DNA of 64,000 nt from Jeongeupia naejangsanensis. Lineage in GTDB: Bacteria; Pseudomonadota; Gammaproteobacteria; Burkholderiales; Chitinibacteraceae. The stretch spans positions 62,001 to 126,000 of the forward strand of contig NZ_JAESND010000007.1 in NCBI RefSeq assembly GCF_016865585.1, in the 5' to 3' direction. Below are positions 1 through 9,144 of this stretch, in pieces (within the stretch, counting starts at the first letter, position 1; each line of letters begins with the position of its first letter). Made by a program: the position numbers and the translations under genes. A model generated the notes under the pieces. It was given only the letters and a program-made list of their open reading frames with translations. It ran no database searches and had not been told where the DNA came from.

Positions 1-655
1 GATCGGCGTAGGCCTTGAAGTGCGCTTCGTCGTCGGCCGTGATGTCGACCATATTGCGGAACACCAGCACGGTGACGTTCTCGCCGACGGCGACTTCGAT
101 CTGCGGCATCTGCGTGACGATCGACAGCTTGGCGACGAGGTCACGCAGTGCCGGCAACTGCTTCGCGACATGCGGTACCAGCACGTGGCACTCGGTCATG
201 TCGGCGATGTAGCGCGAGCGCTTTTCGTGGAAACCGACCAGCACGCCGCCCTTCTTGGCAACATGGCGTACCGACAGGCGGGCGCGGTGGCGGTAGCCCC
301 AGGCCGTGCCGTAGATCGGCGGCAGGCTGGTCTCGGCGTCGACATGGCCGATGCGCTCGAGGTTGTCCTCGAGAATGCGCTGCTTGGCGGCGACCTGTGC
401 ACCGAACTCCATGTGCTGGATCGAACAGCCGCCGCAGACGCCGAAGTGCGGGCATTTCGGCGTGGTGCGCATGAAGCTCTCGTTGTGGATCTCGAGCGCC
501 TGGGCGTTTTCGAAGTTGGGCTTCTTGCGGTAACTCTGGAAGCTGACCGTTTCGAACGGCAGGGCGCCGTCGATGAAAATCGTCTTGCCATCGACGTGCG
601 CGATGCCATGACCTTCGTGGTCGAGTGATTCGATGCGGGCAGTGGGATGCGACAT
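1..655 (-). CDS. rlmD: 23S rRNA (uracil-5-)-methyltransferase RlmD, N-terminal part (cut by window edge)
   Basis: This gene starts at the ATG complementary to 653-655 and runs off the left edge, so about 218 N-terminal residues are visible. The first 55 residues look like a TRAM RNA-binding domain. They are followed by the cysteine cluster CPHFGVCGGC (Cys68, Cys74, Cys77), which binds an iron-sulfur cluster in the RumA/RlmD family. RlmD methylates U1939 of 23S rRNA using S-adenosylmethionine. The SAM-binding and catalytic parts lie outside the window, so the distinction from RlmC or TrmA-like paralogues rests on the TRAM domain plus the cysteine cluster. The opposite-strand open frame over this region is a shadow. 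Confidence 0.85.
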   Translation of the reverse strand, partial: MSHPTARIESLDHEGHGIAHVDGKTIFIDGALPFETVSFQSYRKKPNFENAQALEIHNESFMRTTPKCPHFGVCGGCSIQHMEFGAQVAAKQRILEDNLERIGHVDAETSLPPIYGTAWGYRHRARLSVRHVAKKGGVLVGFHEKRSRYIADMTECHVLVPHVAKQLPALRDLVAKLSIVTQMPQIEVAVGENVTVLVFRNMVDITADDEAHFKAYAD

Positions 656-769
656 GTTGCGTAAATGGCAGGAAAACCGCCGATTATACCTGCCCGTACA
701 CAAACGGCGCGGCCGTCTGGCGTGGCTTGTTTATGATGACTCGGCGATAACTTTGTGCGTATGTAAGCA

Positions 770-3373
770 ATGAGTCGAAAATCATATCTTCAGTTTGATG
801 CACTCGTTCAGGCAGACAGCTGGGAGCTGTTTTCGCTTGCCGTCGTCGACGCCACCCTGAACGCGTTCGATGCGTCCCGCGTTTTCCTGATCCTGCCCGA
901 CGTCGGCGAGCCGCGCGTCCATGCGCAGGCGGTGGCCGGCCAGCGTGCGCTGTCGTTTGCCGAGCCGCAATTGCCCGAAAGTTTCTTCGGACTGCCGGTC
1001 GATGAACTCGAGTGGCAGCTGAACAAACCGGAAATCTCGATCCGCCCGATTGATTATCAGGCGGCGGAAATCTGGGACGACACAAGCTGCAACGGCCAGC
1101 ACCGCTACCGCCTGCTGCTGCCGCTGGTATCGCAGGGGCGGCTGGCTTGTGTGCTCTATGTCGAGTTCACGTCGCTGGCGCCGACCGAAGGGCTCGTCGG
1201 TTCGGCCTCGTTCCGCCGCGAGTGCGAGGCGCTGGCGGCGCTGGTCGCCGAGCGCTGGACGACGGTGCTCGACGGCCAGAGCCGTTCGCTCGACGAAATG
1301 ACCGGCAGGCTGCAAGCCAGCCTCGCGCGGGCCGAGGATTACCGCGGCCTGCTGCAGCGGCTGCATCAGGTGACCTTGCGACTGGCCGAAGCGCCGGATC
1401 TGGATGCGCTGTACCACCGCGCGGTGACGCTGGGGCTGGCCGAACTCGACATTGACCGGATGGCGATTTTCGAGGCGAACGACGAGCGCAACGAAATGCG
1501 CGGTACCTACGGCACCGACAACAACGGCGAGGTGATCGACGAGCGCTGGTTCATCAGCCCCTTGCCGCAGCACAAAATGCTCGACGAAAGCCGGCGCCGT
1601 CCCGGCGAGGTGGTCGTCAACGAGGATGCGGCGCTGTACTACGACAAAATCGTCGTCGGCCGCGGCTGGAACGCGATGATCGGGCTGTGGATCGATGACA
1701 GGATGATCGGCTGGATCGCCGCCGACAACTTCCTGCGCCGCAGGCCGCTGCAGCCCTACCAGCGCGAAGTGCTCAAGCTGTTCGCGTCCATCGTCTCGCA
1801 GTTCATCGGCAACAAGCAGGTCGAGGCCGAGATGCTGGCGCTGAACGCGCGGCTGTCGCAGCAGACGCAGGAACTGGCCAGCGCGCGCGACGAGGCCGAA
1901 GCGGCCAGCCACGCCAAGAGCGCCTTTCTGGCGACGATCAGCCATGAAATCCGCACGCCGCTCAACGGCATGCTCGGCTTCCTGCAACTGCTGGGCGATA
2001 CGCCCCTGACGCTCGATCAGCGCGATTTCGTCGAGACCATCGCACAGTCGGGCGATACGCTGATGTCCCTGATCAACGACCTGCTCGACTATTCGAAAAT
2101 CGAATCGGGCAAGTTCACGCTCGAGTCCAGACCCTTCGACCTGAGGGTCGTCACCGCCGAGGTCTGCACCATGCTGGCGGCGCGCGCGGCCGAGAAGCGG
2201 CTCGATCTGCTGCTCGACGTCAAGCAGGTCGCCGATCCCGGGTATCTGGGCGATGCGGTCCGCTTCAAGCAGGTGCTGGTGAACCTGATCGGCAATGCGC
2301 TCAAGTTCACCGACCGGGGCCAGGTGAGCGTGCAGTTGTCGACCGGCGAGGAGGGCGAGCTGCGGGTGGTCGTCACCGACACCGGTCAGGGTATCGCCAG
2401 CGACAAGCAGTCGTCGCTGTTCCAGCGCTTTTTCCAGGCCGAGTCCGGGTCGACGAGGCGGCATGGCGGGACCGGGCTGGGGCTGGCGATCAGCAAGCTG
2501 CTGGTCGAGCTGATGGGCGGGCGGATCGGCGTGCATACGGTGCCCGGTGCCGGTTCGTCGTTCTGGTTCACCTTGCCTGCCAATGTCTCCAGCCACGCCA
2601 GCGGCTGGGGAGCGAACTGGCTGCCGGCCGGTGCCGATACCGCTTTTCTGGCAGGCCGGCGCTTTGCCTGGCTCGGCCCGAGTACCTATCGCCGCAATAT
2701 CGAAGCCTTCCTGTGCGACTGTGGCGTCGAGTGGGTCGATCCGCACTCGGCGCAGCTGGTCATCGCCGACGAGGCCTATGCAACGGATATTCCGGCCGAC
2801 AAACATCGATTGCTGCTGTGCTGGAGCGCCGGGGTCGTCGCCCGGCCCGGCGAGCGCAGACTGAAGAAACCGGTCATCGGTTACGGGGTGCTCATCCGCC
2901 AGCTCTACGCGCTGCTGGTGCATCCGCTGATGCTGGAAGCGCGGCCGCTGAGCCTGCAGCCCGAGCCGATGCCGTTGCGACGCATCCTGCTGGCCGAGGA
3001 CAGCCCGGTGAACCAGCGGGTGATCGAAGTGTTCCTGAACCGGCTCGGCCACGAGGTGGCGATTGCCGCCAACGGCGCCGAGGCGCTCAAGCTGGCCGCG
3101 AGCCAGCGGTTTGATCTGGTGCTGATGGACTGGCAGATGCCGGTGATGGACGGCATCGAGGCCACCCGGCGTTTGCGTGCCGATCCGGTCAGCCGGCACT
3201 GGCCGATCATCGCGCTGACCGCCAATGCCAATCAGGACAGCGAGCAGATGTGCCGCGATGCCGGCATGAATGCCTTCCTGCCCAAGCCGGTCGATCTCGG
3301 CCGGCTGCAGTCCCTGCTCCGCGAGCTGCTGGGCAAGACCGAACCGGTGGCTTGGCACGCCTTGCCCAGTTGA
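770..3373 (+). CDS. GAF-domain hybrid sensor histidine kinase with C-terminal receiver
   Basis: An 867-residue cytoplasmic hybrid kinase with no membrane segments. Residues 1-150 form a weakly GAF-like region. A clear GAF domain covers about 195-345, followed by a short coiled coil. The HisKA dimerisation helix carries [12 protein letters not shown] with phospho-acceptor His392. The HATPase_c domain covers about 490-600 (DTGQGI and GGTGLGL boxes). Residues 620-720 look like a receiver fold that has lost its acidic pocket. A canonical receiver at 737-857 has [11 protein letters not shown] with Asp787. The architecture is that of phosphorelay kinases that need a separate Hpt protein, and none is encoded nearby. 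The gene is probably monocistronic. The signal sensed cannot be deduced. Confidence 0.9.
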   Translation: MSRKSYLQFDALVQADSWELFSLAVVDATLNAFDASRVFLILPDVGEPRVHAQAVAGQRALSFAEPQLPESFFGLPVDELEWQLNKPEISIRPIDYQAAEIWDDTSCNGQHRYRLLLPLVSQGRLACVLYVEFTSLAPTEGLVGSASFRRECEALAALVAERWTTVLDGQSRSLDEMTGRLQASLARAEDYRGLLQRLHQVTLRLAEAPDLDALYHRAVTLGLAELDIDRMAIFEANDERNEMRGTYGTDNNGEVIDERWFISPLPQHKMLDESRRRPGEVVVNEDAALYYDKIVVGRGWNAMIGLWIDDRMIGWIAADNFLRRRPLQPYQREVLKLFASIVSQFIGNKQVEAEMLALNARLSQQTQELASARDEAEAASHAKSAFLATISHEIRTPLNGMLGFLQLLGDTPLTLDQRDFVETIAQSGDTLMSLINDLLDYSKIESGKFTLESRPFDLRVVTAEVCTMLAARAAEKRLDLLLDVKQVADPGYLGDAVRFKQVLVNLIGNALKFTDRGQVSVQLSTGEEGELRVVVTDTGQGIASDKQSSLFQRFFQAESGSTRRHGGTGLGLAISKLLVELMGGRIGVHTVPGAGSSFWFTLPANVSSHASGWGANWLPAGADTAFLAGRRFAWLGPSTYRRNIEAFLCDCGVEWVDPHSAQLVIADEAYATDIPADKHRLLLCWSAGVVARPGERRLKKPVIGYGVLIRQLYALLVHPLMLEARPLSLQPEPMPLRRILLAEDSPVNQRVIEVFLNRLGHEVAIAANGAEALKLAASQRFDLVLMDWQMPVMDGIEATRRLRADPVSRHWPIIALTANANQDSEQMCRDAGMNAFLPKPVDLGRLQSLLRELLGKTEPVAWHALPS

Positions 3374-3444
3374 ATCCGCCGCACTGATTTGGCAGGCCGA
3401 CGCGCGCATACTGCCCGCACCGTTCCGCATTCAGGAGTCCCGCC

Positions 3445-4347
3445 ATGACCTTGCAGCAAAAACTCGGTTTCGATGCCGATGCCCGTGTGTTGATCCTGCA
3501 CGCCGACGATATCGGCATGTGCCAGGCCACGGTGTCGGCCTGGGCCAGCCTCGTCGAGTTCGGCCTGATGACGTCGGCGTCGTCGATGCCGGCCTGCAGC
3601 TGGTTTCCGTCAACGGCGCTGGCTGCCAAGCCGCTTGGTCAGCGGGCCGACCTGGGCGTGCATCTGACGCTGAACTGCGAATGGGACCACTACCGCTGGG
3701 GACCGATCACGCGTACGACGCCCGAGGACGGATTGACCGGGCCGGAAGGCTATTTCCATCCGCTGGCCAAACCGACGCACGAACACGCCCGCGTTGACGC
3801 GGTCCGGACCGAACTCACCGCGCAGATCGACAGGGCGATTGCCGCCGGCGTCGAGCTGACCCACCTCGATTCGCACATGCTGACGATGTTCAGCCCGGCG
3901 CTGCTGCCGGTCTACCTTGATCTGGCGCACCAGTACCGCTTGCCGCCGCTGATTCCGCGCTGGAGCGCGGCCGACATCGCCGAATGGTGCGTGCTTGATC
4001 CGGCGGTGGCCCAAACGATGCATGAACAACTCACGGTACGCGAAGCTGCTGGCGAAACGGTGCTGATCGACAGCTTCAATGCGCTGCCGTTCGACGAGGC
4101 CTTCGAGCTGGAAGAGCGGCGCAGCTGGGCATTGAAGTGGCTCGATACACTCGAAGCGGGCGTGCATTGCCTGGTCGGTCACCCGGCCGACGATACACCG
4201 GAGCTGCGCGCGATTGCCGCCGACTGGCGGGTCCGTACCGGTGACCGGGCACTGTTTGCCGATCCGCTGTTCCGCGATGCCATCGCCGAGCGTGGCTTCA
4301 AGCTGATCGGCCTGCGCGAGATCCGCGACGCGGCCTACCCGCGCTGA
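3445..4347 (+). CDS. chbG: ChbG/YdjC-family carbohydrate deacetylase
   Basis: A 300-residue protein of the YdjC/ChbG (HpnK) family. These metal-dependent enzymes deacetylate N-acetylated oligosaccharides; ChbG of E. coli removes one acetyl group from chitobiose and chitotriose. The metal-binding HADDIG motif is at residues 19-24 (Asp21, Asp22), with VHLTLN and THLDSHM supplying the further histidines. The ATG at 3445 is preceded by a CAGGAG ribosome site. No signal peptide is visible, so it acts in the cytoplasm. The chb PTS genes are not adjacent, so the exact substrate is inferred. A hopanoid-type or other glycan role is possible, but a chitin-derived substrate fits the GH20 gene at 17 kb. 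An intrinsic terminator follows. Confidence 0.8.
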   Translation: MTLQQKLGFDADARVLILHADDIGMCQATVSAWASLVEFGLMTSASSMPACSWFPSTALAAKPLGQRADLGVHLTLNCEWDHYRWGPITRTTPEDGLTGPEGYFHPLAKPTHEHARVDAVRTELTAQIDRAIAAGVELTHLDSHMLTMFSPALLPVYLDLAHQYRLPPLIPRWSAADIAEWCVLDPAVAQTMHEQLTVREAAGETVLIDSFNALPFDEAFELEERRSWALKWLDTLEAGVHCLVGHPADDTPELRAIAADWRVRTGDRALFADPLFRDAIAERGFKLIGLREIRDAAYPR

Positions 4348-4365
4348 ACCCGATGTACTGCACGC

Positions 4366-4398
4366 AAGCCGGCGTCGTGACGCCGGCTTATTTTTTTT
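4366..4398 (+). terminator. Rho-independent terminator after the ChbG-family gene
   Basis: The arms AAGCCGGCGT and ACGCCGGCTT pair, and a run of eight T follows. On the other strand there is no T-run after the hairpin, so it serves the plus-strand gene. It overlaps the stop of the convergent lipoprotein gene. Confidence 0.8.
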
Positions 4399-4645
4399 CG
4401 AGATTCTTGGTCATGACCTTGCCATTGATGAACTGGATGGCAATCGTCGTATCGCCACCTTGCCAGGTCGCGCTTTCGCCGCTGATCCCGAACACGCTGC
4501 CGCCGTCGGTGCTTTTGGGATCGCCCAGCAGTTTCACGACGTCCTCGCGTTGCATGCCGGTGGTGATTTTCTGGTAGTTCTCGCTGGTGACCTTGGAGCA
4601 GGCGGTCAGTGCGAAAGCAAGCAGCAGGGCGGTGATCAGGCGCAT
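4388..4645 (-). CDS. Small SmpA/DUF3862-like lipoprotein
   Basis: An 85-residue protein with a lipoprotein signal: the hydrophobic stretch LITALLLAFALTAC ends in a lipobox with Cys at about position 16. The mature part has the pattern YQKITTGMQREDVVKLLGDP followed by a short beta region. That is the fold used by DUF3862 and by the SmpA/OmlA (BamE-like) family. It would be anchored in the outer membrane or periplasm. It is too small to be BamE itself with confidence, and the bam genes are not adjacent. It converges with the ChbG-family gene and its stop lies inside that gene's terminator. A general envelope role is inferred; a specific function is not known. Confidence 0.75.
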   Translation of the reverse strand: MRLITALLLAFALTACSKVTSENYQKITTGMQREDVVKLLGDPKSTDGGSVFGISGESATWQGGDTTIAIQFINGKVMTKNLEKK

Positions 4646-4798
4646 CTGGGATATCCGTTTAGGGCTGGGCAGCGCGCTACCTTAGCAGATTGGCGTGCTT
4701 CCGGTTGTGGGTCGCATCACCTGCCGTACGGGTAAGCGGCTATAAAACGTCCAGTCAGCCTGCTGCTAGCATGAACCACCGTTTTGCGGAGGCGCAGC

Positions 4799-6532
4799 AT
4801 GAAGCACAGGGGATGGCTCGGCAGTATTCTGATGATGGCGGCGCTTACCGCGCTGGCCAGGCAGCCGGTGGCAACCGGTCATGGCGGCGCGGTCGCGACG
4901 ATTTCCGATCCGGCCAGCAAGGCCGCGATGGAGATCCTCAATGCCGGCGGCAATGCGGTCGATGCCGCCGTTGCCGCTGCCGCAGCCCTGGGTGTGACCG
5001 ATCCGTTCAGCTGCGGTGTCGGCGGCGGCGGTTTCATGATGATTTACTCGGCCAGGGACAAGCGGGTGATTACCATCGATCACCGCGAGTCGGCGCCGCG
5101 CTCGTTCAGCCCGACGGTGTTCCAGAAGAACGGCAAGGCGCTCGAGTGGGACGACGTGGTGCCCAACGGCATCGCCGTCGGCGTTCCCGGCACGGTACGC
5201 GGCTGGGACGAGGCCTTGCGTCGCTATGGCACGATGAGTTTTGCCCAGGTCCTCAAGCCGGCGATCCGTATTGCCGAACAGGGGTTCAGGATCGAACCGA
5301 ACTTCAACCGCATCACCCGGCTGAACGAGGCCAAGTTCGCCCGCTTCAGTTCGACCAGCAAGCTCTACCTCAAGGACGGCAAGGCGTTGCCGGTCGGTAC
5401 GCCGTTCAGGAATCCGGACATGGCGCGGACTTATCGCGCCATTGCGAAGGGCGGCGTCAACGCTTTCTACGAAGGCCCGATCGCGCAGGCCGTCGTCGAT
5501 GCGGTCAATCTGCCGCCGGCGACCAGCGGTACCAGGGTGATGGCCGGGGCGATGACGCTGGCCGATCTGCAGGACTACGAAGCACGGTTCCGGCAGCCCA
5601 TCGTCTCGACCTACCGCGGCTACGAGGTCTACGGCATGCCGCCGCCGTCGTCGGGCGGGATTGCGATTGCCGAGGCGCTGAACATTCTCGAAACGTTCGA
5701 CTTTTCACGCATGACGCGCGTTCAGGCGCAGCACCTGTATCTCGAGGCCAGTCGGCTGGCCTTTGCCGACCGCAATGCCTATGTCGCCGACGCCGAGTAT
5801 GTCGACGTGCCGGTGGCCGGGCTGATTGCCAAGGATTTCGCCCGAGAGCGCGCCAAGCTGATCGATCCGAAGCGGGACCGCGGCCCGGTGACGCAAGGCG
5901 ATCCCTTCGCCTTCCAGCAGGACCCGTCGGTGCCGTTGCGCCCGGCGCCCAAGCGCGCGCCCGAACCGGCCCACACCACCCACCTGACGGTCAGCGACAA
6001 GCAGGGCAATATCGTTGCCTACACCTTCACGATCGAGGACTGGGGCGGCAGCGGCATCGTCGTGCCCGGTTACGGTTTCCTGCTCAACAACGAAATGACC
6101 GACTTCGACTTCAGCGGCCCGGCGCCGAACGTACCCGAAGCCGGCAAGCGTCCGCGTTCGAGCATGAGCCCGACCATCGTGTTCAAGGACGGTAAGCCGG
6201 CGTTCACGCTGGGCTCGCCGGGTGGTTCGACCATCATCACGACAGTACTGCAGACGATTTTCAACCACGTCGACCTTGGCATGCCGCTGGCCGATGCGGT
6301 GGCCGCGCCACGGATGTCGCAACGCAATCGTGACAAGGTGGAGGTCGAATCGCTGCTCCGTTTCATCGGCAGCGACGAAGCCCGCGCACTGGAGGCCTAT
6401 GGTCATGTGTGGGACGAGAGCGACCAGATCGGCGCCGCGAATGCGATCGGCTTCAATGACGACGGCAGCGTCACGGCGGTCAGCGAGCCCAAGCGCCACG
6501 GCGGGGGGAGTGCCATCGTCCAGCGCAGATAG
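4799..6532 (+). CDS. ggt: Secreted gamma-glutamyltransferase/glutathione hydrolase
   Basis: A 577-residue GGT proenzyme. The ATG at 4799 was chosen because GGAGG lies 6 nt upstream; a TTG 15 nt earlier is less likely. A short signal peptide is visible. GGT cuts glutathione and other gamma-glutamyl compounds or transfers the glutamyl group, in the periplasm. The proenzyme cleaves itself before the catalytic threonine of the small subunit. Here that is the first Thr of HTTHLTV (Thr393), so the large subunit is about 370 residues and the small about 185. Other family marks are GGNAVDAAVA, CGVGGGGF, LLNNEMTDF and GSPGGS. The gene stands alone, with a terminator inside the 3' end of the convergent small gene. 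Confidence 0.93.
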   Translation: MKHRGWLGSILMMAALTALARQPVATGHGGAVATISDPASKAAMEILNAGGNAVDAAVAAAAALGVTDPFSCGVGGGGFMMIYSARDKRVITIDHRESAPRSFSPTVFQKNGKALEWDDVVPNGIAVGVPGTVRGWDEALRRYGTMSFAQVLKPAIRIAEQGFRIEPNFNRITRLNEAKFARFSSTSKLYLKDGKALPVGTPFRNPDMARTYRAIAKGGVNAFYEGPIAQAVVDAVNLPPATSGTRVMAGAMTLADLQDYEARFRQPIVSTYRGYEVYGMPPPSSGGIAIAEALNILETFDFSRMTRVQAQHLYLEASRLAFADRNAYVADAEYVDVPVAGLIAKDFARERAKLIDPKRDRGPVTQGDPFAFQQDPSVPLRPAPKRAPEPAHTTHLTVSDKQGNIVAYTFTIEDWGGSGIVVPGYGFLLNNEMTDFDFSGPAPNVPEAGKRPRSSMSPTIVFKDGKPAFTLGSPGGSTIITTVLQTIFNHVDLGMPLADAVAAPRMSQRNRDKVEVESLLRFIGSDEARALEAYGHVWDESDQIGAANAIGFNDDGSVTAVSEPKRHGGGSAIVQRR

Positions 6533-6543
6533 CCGCTGGGACT

Positions 6544-6729
6544 TCAGGCAAAAGAGAAGGGCGGGAAAACATCCCCGCCCTTTTTCATGGCTTGCACCGC
6601 TTGCCGCAGTGCCTGTTTTGCATCGCGCCGCCTGACCTTTTCGGTCTTTTCATGCGCGCCGGCCTTGCGCTGACCGGCCGCGACCGCGAACGGATTGCGC
6701 GGTACCAGGGTGTTGCCGATTTTCTTCAT
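6544..6729 (-). CDS. Small conserved basic protein, function unknown
   Basis: A 61-residue basic protein rich in Lys, Arg and Ala. It begins MKKIGNTLVPRNPFAVAA and continues KAGAHEKTEKVRRRDAKQ. The ATG (complement of 6727-6729) has AAGGA 8 nt upstream. It lies 11 nt downstream of the GNAT gene, so it is probably the last gene of the map-GNAT operon. It resembles short uncharacterised proteins seen in betaproteobacteria with an RNPF-A-RKAGAH pattern; this is from memory, not a search. Its C-terminal codons (KKGGDVFPPF) contain the hairpin that ends the convergent ggt gene. The basic character could mean nucleic-acid or ribosome binding, but nothing shows it. Confidence 0.6.
   Translation of the reverse strand: MKKIGNTLVPRNPFAVAAGQRKAGAHEKTEKVRRRDAKQALRQAVQAMKKGGDVFPPFSFA
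6559..6585 (+). terminator. Rho-independent terminator of ggt, inside the convergent small gene
   Basis: The arms GGGCGGG and CCCGCCC are separated by an 8-nt loop and followed by five T. It lies 27 nt after the ggt stop and within the last codons of the minus-strand small gene. Confidence 0.65.
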
Positions 6730-6740
6730 GGATGTGTCCT

Positions 6741-7187
6741 TCAGATTGCGTTGCTGCCACGCCGCAGCATACCGACGATGTTCAAACCTCGCATCAGATA
6801 GCCGGCGTAGCGCTCGGCCAGCGCGGTGGGCATGGTATCCGCTTCGATGCGGGTAAAGCCGATCTGGCCGTAGAAGCCTTCGAGATGGGCATAAGGCAGG
6901 CAATAACACGACCGGTCCATCATCGTCGCAAGGGTGTGCAGCATCGCGGTACCCAGACCGCTGCGTTGATGTGCGGGATGAATCTGCATGCCACGCAAGC
7001 ACCAATCGTCGTCCAGCGGTGACAGCCGGACGACGCCGACGATTTCGTCGCCATCCCTTGCCAGCAGAACGCGATCCGTTGCCGCAATCGCATCGCCGCC
7101 GTAGCCGCGGGCGTCGTAGAAGCGCTGTGCTTTGTACAACTCTTCCGCGGTGGCGAAGGCGATGGTGTGCGTCAGCTGTTGGGCCAC
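6741..7187 (-). CDS. GNAT-family N-acetyltransferase
   Basis: A 148-residue GNAT acetyltransferase. The acetyl-CoA pyrophosphate loop is visible as QRSGLGTAMLHTL, preceded by the beta4 strand GMQIHPAHQ and followed by the EGFYGQIGFTRI motif. The proposed GTG start (complement of 7185-7187) overlaps the end of map by 16 nt, so translation is probably coupled. No ATG is available near the conserved beginning. The substrate cannot be told. The position between map and a small basic protein suggests, as inference only, a function around protein N-termini or translation. The upstream in-frame extension overlaps map in another frame and is not real. Confidence 0.75.
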   Translation of the reverse strand: MAQQLTHTIAFATAEELYKAQRFYDARGYGGDAIAATDRVLLARDGDEIVGVVRLSPLDDDWCLRGMQIHPAHQRSGLGTAMLHTLATMMDRSCYCLPYAHLEGFYGQIGFTRIEADTMPTALAERYAGYLMRGLNIVGMLRRGSNAI

Positions 7188-7936
7188 GGCGTGAGGATTT
7201 CGAAGCCGTCGTCGGTCACCGCGATCATGTGTTCCCACTGCGCCGACAGCGAGCCGTCGCGCGTGACCACGGTCCAGCCGTCGGCCAGTTGGTGCACGTC
7301 CGCGCCACCGGCGTTGATCATCGGTTCGACCGTGAACGTCATGCCCTTCTTCAGCAGCAGCCCGGTCCCGGCGCGGCCGTAATGCAGCACTTGCGGGTCT
7401 TCGTGGTAGATCTTGCCGATGCCGTGGCCGCAGTACTCGCGGACGACCGAATAGCCGGCCGCTTCGGCCAGCGTCTGGATCGCGTGGCCGACGTCGCCGA
7501 GGCGGGCGCCGGGGCGGACGGCGTGAATGCCGGCCATCATGGCATCGAAGGTGACGTCGGCAAGCCGTTTTGCGGCCGGGCTCGGTGTGCCGGCGAAATA
7601 CATCCGGCTGGTGTCGCCGTGCCAGCCGTCCTTGATCACAGTGACGTCGATATTGACGATGTCGCCGTCCTTGAGGATGTCGCGCGGGCTGGGAATGCCG
7701 TGGCAGACGACCCCGTTGATCGAGGTGCACAGGGTCTTCGGAAAACCGTGATAGCCGACATTGGCCGGCGTGGCCTTCTGCTTTTTGGTGATGTGTTCGA
7801 AGCAGCGACGGTCGAGTTCCTCGGTCGACACGCCGGGAACGACATACTCGCCGATCATTTCCAGCACTTCGGCGGCAAGCTGGCCGGCGACGCGCATCTT
7901 GGCGATCTGGACTTCGGATTTCAGGCTGACGGACAT
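7172..7936 (-). CDS. map: Methionine aminopeptidase, type I
   Basis: A 254-residue MetAP-Ia that removes the N-terminal methionine from new proteins in the cytosol. All ligands of the two-metal centre are present in order: the His of GYHGFP, Asp in NIDVTV, Asp in GDTSR, His in GHGIGK, Glu in TVEPMI and Glu in WEHMIAV. The ATG at 7936 has AAGGA upstream and the length is normal for the type I enzyme. There is no N-terminal zinc-finger extension. It is the first gene of a probable three-gene operon with the GNAT gene (16-nt overlap) and a small basic protein. It is not next to rpsB here, although map often is in other bacteria. Confidence 0.95.
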   Translation of the reverse strand: MSVSLKSEVQIAKMRVAGQLAAEVLEMIGEYVVPGVSTEELDRRCFEHITKKQKATPANVGYHGFPKTLCTSINGVVCHGIPSPRDILKDGDIVNIDVTVIKDGWHGDTSRMYFAGTPSPAAKRLADVTFDAMMAGIHAVRPGARLGDVGHAIQTLAEAAGYSVVREYCGHGIGKIYHEDPQVLHYGRAGTGLLLKKGMTFTVEPMINAGGADVHQLADGWTVVTRDGSLSAQWEHMIAVTDDGFEILTPWPNS

Positions 7937-8110
7937 GCGGTTTTCCTTGCTGTACAACCGCCATTGTCCCACAGCGCCCCGGACAAGGCAGCCGGTTGCG
8001 ACCGATTCCCGTTCAGTGGCAATGCGTGGCGGATCGGCGACGCATCGGCGGGCGAGGCCCGCAGCCCGGCGCGCATTCCGTAATATGACGTTTTTGTGCA
8101 CGTTGACGAG

Positions 8111-9133
8111 ATGCCCATGAACGGTCAGCCCCGCGTTTACATTGGCTGCTACGGCGATGCCGAGCAGGCAACGATCCATGCTTTCGCTTTTGATGCCGAC
8201 CATGGCCGCCTGCTGCCGCTGCAGCAACTGGCCGGGGTGGGCAATGCCTCGTATCTGCTGCCGGCCGACGACCGCCTGTATGCGGTCAGCGAAACCGCGA
8301 CCGGCGAGGTGGTGGCGCTGGCCGTCGACGCCGATGGTCGGCTGAGCGAGATCAATCGCGTCTCCAGCGGGGGCGACTCGCCGTGCTATCTGGCCAAAAC
8401 CGGCAATGCCCTGCTGGTGGCCAACTACTTCGGTCACAACGCCGCCTTGCTGCCGCTGACTGTCGAGGGCCAAGTCAGGAAGATCGTCAGCGAAGTCCGC
8501 CATCAGGGTGCCAGCGGTGTCGACGTCGAACGGCAGGATGCACCGCATCTGCACAGCATTACCCCAAGCCCGGACGGTCGGTTTGCACTGGTGTGCGATC
8601 TGGGCCGCGACGAAATCGTCGTTTACCGGATCGACGGGCAGCAGCTGTTGCCGCATGGTGTGGTAAGTACCGCGCCCGGCGACGGTCCGCGTCATCTGCT
8701 GTTCGACGCGGCGGGGCGATTCGTCTATGTCGTTGGCGAGCTGACCAGCACCGTACTGGTCTACGCCTGGCAGGATGGCGCGCTCGTACATCGCCAGACC
8801 ATCTCGTCGCTGCCGGCCGGTTTTGCCGGTGCGAATACCGGCGCCGAATTGCAGCTCAGCCCGGATGGTGCCTTCCTGTACGCGTCGAACCGGGGGCATG
8901 ACAGCATCGCGACGTTCCGGGTAGCCGATGGCCTGCTAGAGGTAGTGGGCCAAACGCACTGCGGCGGACAGATGCCGCGCAATTTCGCTTTGTCCCCCTG
9001 TGGCGGCTGGTTGCTGGTGGCGAATCAGGCCAGCGGCAATCTGGCACTCTTTGCCCGCGCTGCCGATGGTGTACTGACACAGGCCCCGCTTGATGTGCAG
9101 CTCGACCGGCCGGTCTGTGTGAAGTTCGCCTGA
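8111..9133 (+). CDS. Lactonase-family seven-bladed beta-propeller protein (6-phosphogluconolactonase-like)
   Basis: About 340 residues forming a seven-bladed propeller of the lactonase (PF10282, YbhE/Pgl) family. Repeated blade patterns are visible, for example ASYLLPADDRLYAVSE, HLHSITPSPDGRFALVCDLG and AELQLSPDGAFLYASNRGHDSI. E. coli YbhE hydrolyses 6-phosphogluconolactone; other members have unknown lactone substrates. The start is uncertain: ATG at 8111 or 8117, or GTG at 8096, and none has a strong ribosome site. There is no signal peptide, so it is cytoplasmic. It ends 11 nt before the ECF41 sigma gene and is probably co-transcribed with it. Whether the two are linked in function is not known. 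Confidence 0.85.
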   Translation: MPMNGQPRVYIGCYGDAEQATIHAFAFDADHGRLLPLQQLAGVGNASYLLPADDRLYAVSETATGEVVALAVDADGRLSEINRVSSGGDSPCYLAKTGNALLVANYFGHNAALLPLTVEGQVRKIVSEVRHQGASGVDVERQDAPHLHSITPSPDGRFALVCDLGRDEIVVYRIDGQQLLPHGVVSTAPGDGPRHLLFDAAGRFVYVVGELTSTVLVYAWQDGALVHRQTISSLPAGFAGANTGAELQLSPDGAFLYASNRGHDSIATFRVADGLLEVVGQTHCGGQMPRNFALSPCGGWLLVANQASGNLALFARAADGVLTQAPLDVQLDRPVCVKFA

Positions 9134-9144
9134 GTGAACGCGCG

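Noticed and set aside
782-3430. 882-codon open frame on the minus strand opposite the hybrid kinase
   Set aside because: It has no family pattern and mirrors the codon positions of the real gene; GC-rich DNA produces such frames.
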